From the NCBI GenBank assembly GCA_027922465.2, contig BQMF02000006.1:1488001-1552000 (forward strand): DNA of 64,000 bases. The letters are read 5' to 3'. This document shows positions 62,891-64,000 of the stretch, piece by piece; within the stretch, counting starts at the first letter, position 1, and each line of letters opens with the position of its first letter. The notes below the pieces were generated by a model. That model worked only from the letters and a program-made list of their open reading frames with translations, did no database searches and was not told the DNA's origin. This DNA comes from Turritopsis dohrnii (Eukaryota; Cnidaria; Hydrozoa; Anthoathecata; Oceaniidae). Made by a program: the position numbers and the translations under genes.

Positions 62891-64000
62891 TGAATCAACT
62901 AGAAGAATTTGCGAATTTGCACGTCTTCAAGGTTCCACAATCTTGCCGTTGAAAGAAAAAAAATATGCAAGAATAAGCAACAATTTTTTGTACGAATACA
63001 TCTTCACTGTAATTGCGAGCTACAACATGTTCCACAGTACTGTTCATGAAAAACAAAATTTTCAATGCAGAATGCCTTAAATTGTCGTGTTAGACGCTAC
63101 GTCATTCGCCGCCACAACCACCTACGAGATTCTTCTTGCAAAGATTCTCGGTGAATGCTGCAATGATGTCAACATAGAACTATCACTTCTTGATTTTGCG
63201 GAAGAAGTAAAGGATCTGCATGTGTTCTAGTTTGCTGCTTTTGCTAGAGATTTTCATCTGGTAATATCTTCGCTTCTAATCGAGAATTGTGTAAAACAAC
63301 TGGTTAATATGCATTATCCCCGAATTTATCACAATTCCCCGGAAAATATACGTGGTCTGGACCAGTTCTGAATTGAGTCGAAGGAGTGCTTTTGCGAGAT
63401 AATAAGTACACCGCACTTGCTCCATCACCTTGCCCGCCCCAGTATCAGTCTGAAAAGTCTCACCTATCAATTCACCGAATGCTTTGATCATGTTCATGAG
63501 TATGAGATGGACAGTTTGGTTTTTGGCTAAGGTGGTATGCTAAATGACTTATTTGCACGCACATATGTATTCAGTTGTTGATCAATCATCCCTTTATGCT
63601 GCTTCCTTTGTTGGTATTTCAAGTTGATTGCAGTCTTTGATTCTTAACATGATGCATGCTGATATGATTTTGCTTAGCGTGGATAGCAGGATTATAGGTT
63701 TGATGAATTTTTTACCTTTGGGCAGTCACCTATTTCTGCTAGTTTATTGTAGATATGTGCTAAATGAGTTCGGTTGCGTTTTCTATAAGTTTTACTTGAA
63801 TTTCATCACAGTCAGGGCATTTGCTTTGTTTTTTTGTTGTTGTTTTTTTTTACGAGGCCGGGGGGAACTGTCAGTGTTATTCACCAGGAATGTATACCTT
63901 AGATTTTAAGGCAGAGAACTTGCACATACTAGACTGATAGGTGATTGTGGTTTTATTAATGTTATTGAGGCACTTTTTCATTACATCACATCATGCACAT
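62891..64000. other. Right edge without recognisable genes
   Basis: Only short chance frames are found. A T-rich stretch at 63826-63850 precedes GAGGCCGGGGGGAACTG, possibly the tail of an inverted retroelement, but nothing can be named. Confidence 0.5.

Noticed and set aside
63276..63497. 73-codon minus-strand frame
   Set aside because: No domain, no context and no splice sites; likely chance.

Overview
The window reads as invertebrate animal nuclear DNA crowded with mobile and virus-derived elements. It has GT-AG introns, non-LTR LINEs, a Penelope-like retroelement, a tRNA-derived SINE, MITEs and a SET-domain gene in many exons. The host species cannot be fixed from the sequence alone; an aquatic invertebrate is a guess.

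1-16536: Polinton/Maverick DNA. A nearly complete element (1590-16536) is bounded by imperfect inverted repeats of about 320 bp. It carries protein-primed family B DNA polymerase, retroviral-type integrase (broken by one in-frame stop), FtsK/HerA packaging ATPase, major capsid protein, a penton-like minor capsid protein, several small membrane proteins and conserved Polinton proteins. It also carries an 82-residue protein that looks like the PP1-docking core of PPP1R15/GADD34. No adenain-type protease was recognised. To its left (1-1589) lies the end of a second copy of the same family, cut exactly where the inverted repeat begins.

16537-27085: a LINE cut off by the Polinton end (PHD finger plus endonuclease, and an ORF1), a second LINE reverse transcriptase, long AT-rich DNA without genes, and a 1,017-bp Harbinger-like element with a TTA target duplication that carries a two-exon MADF gene.

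27086-50604: a strongly AT-rich second virus-like element, unlike the first. It encodes a divergent protein-primed DNA polymerase of Polinton affinity, a P-loop packaging-type ATPase, very large coiled-coil and low-complexity proteins, Cys-rich proteins and small basic proteins. At least three spliceosomal introns are supported by phase. One polymerase intron holds a 5'-truncated Penelope-like retroelement. Most long genes keep their reading frame but are crossed by single in-frame stops, so this looks like a decaying endogenous virus or a very divergent Polinton relative. I could not identify its capsid protein, integrase or terminal repeats.

50605-64000: cellular or transposon-type genes. 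A gene of about 14 exons (51244-58979) joins a SET domain, a C2H2 finger, a repeat-rich linker, two more zinc fingers and a tyrosine-recombinase core. It contains a SINE and a CCGGCCGG-rich MITE in introns and is flanked by two arrays of a GGACTC motif. A small multi-exon gene follows (59687-60826), with an inverted decayed copy of the recombinase gene's zinc-finger exon in an intron. The right end holds a MITE, a three-copy tandem repeat and no convincing gene.

How the genes would work together: in the Polinton, integrase and the inverted repeats mediate insertion, the polymerase copies the genome, the ATPase packages it into capsids of major and minor jelly-roll proteins, and the GADD34-like protein would counter host translational shut-off. 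The second element keeps polymerase and ATPase but its other proteins are too diverged to assign.
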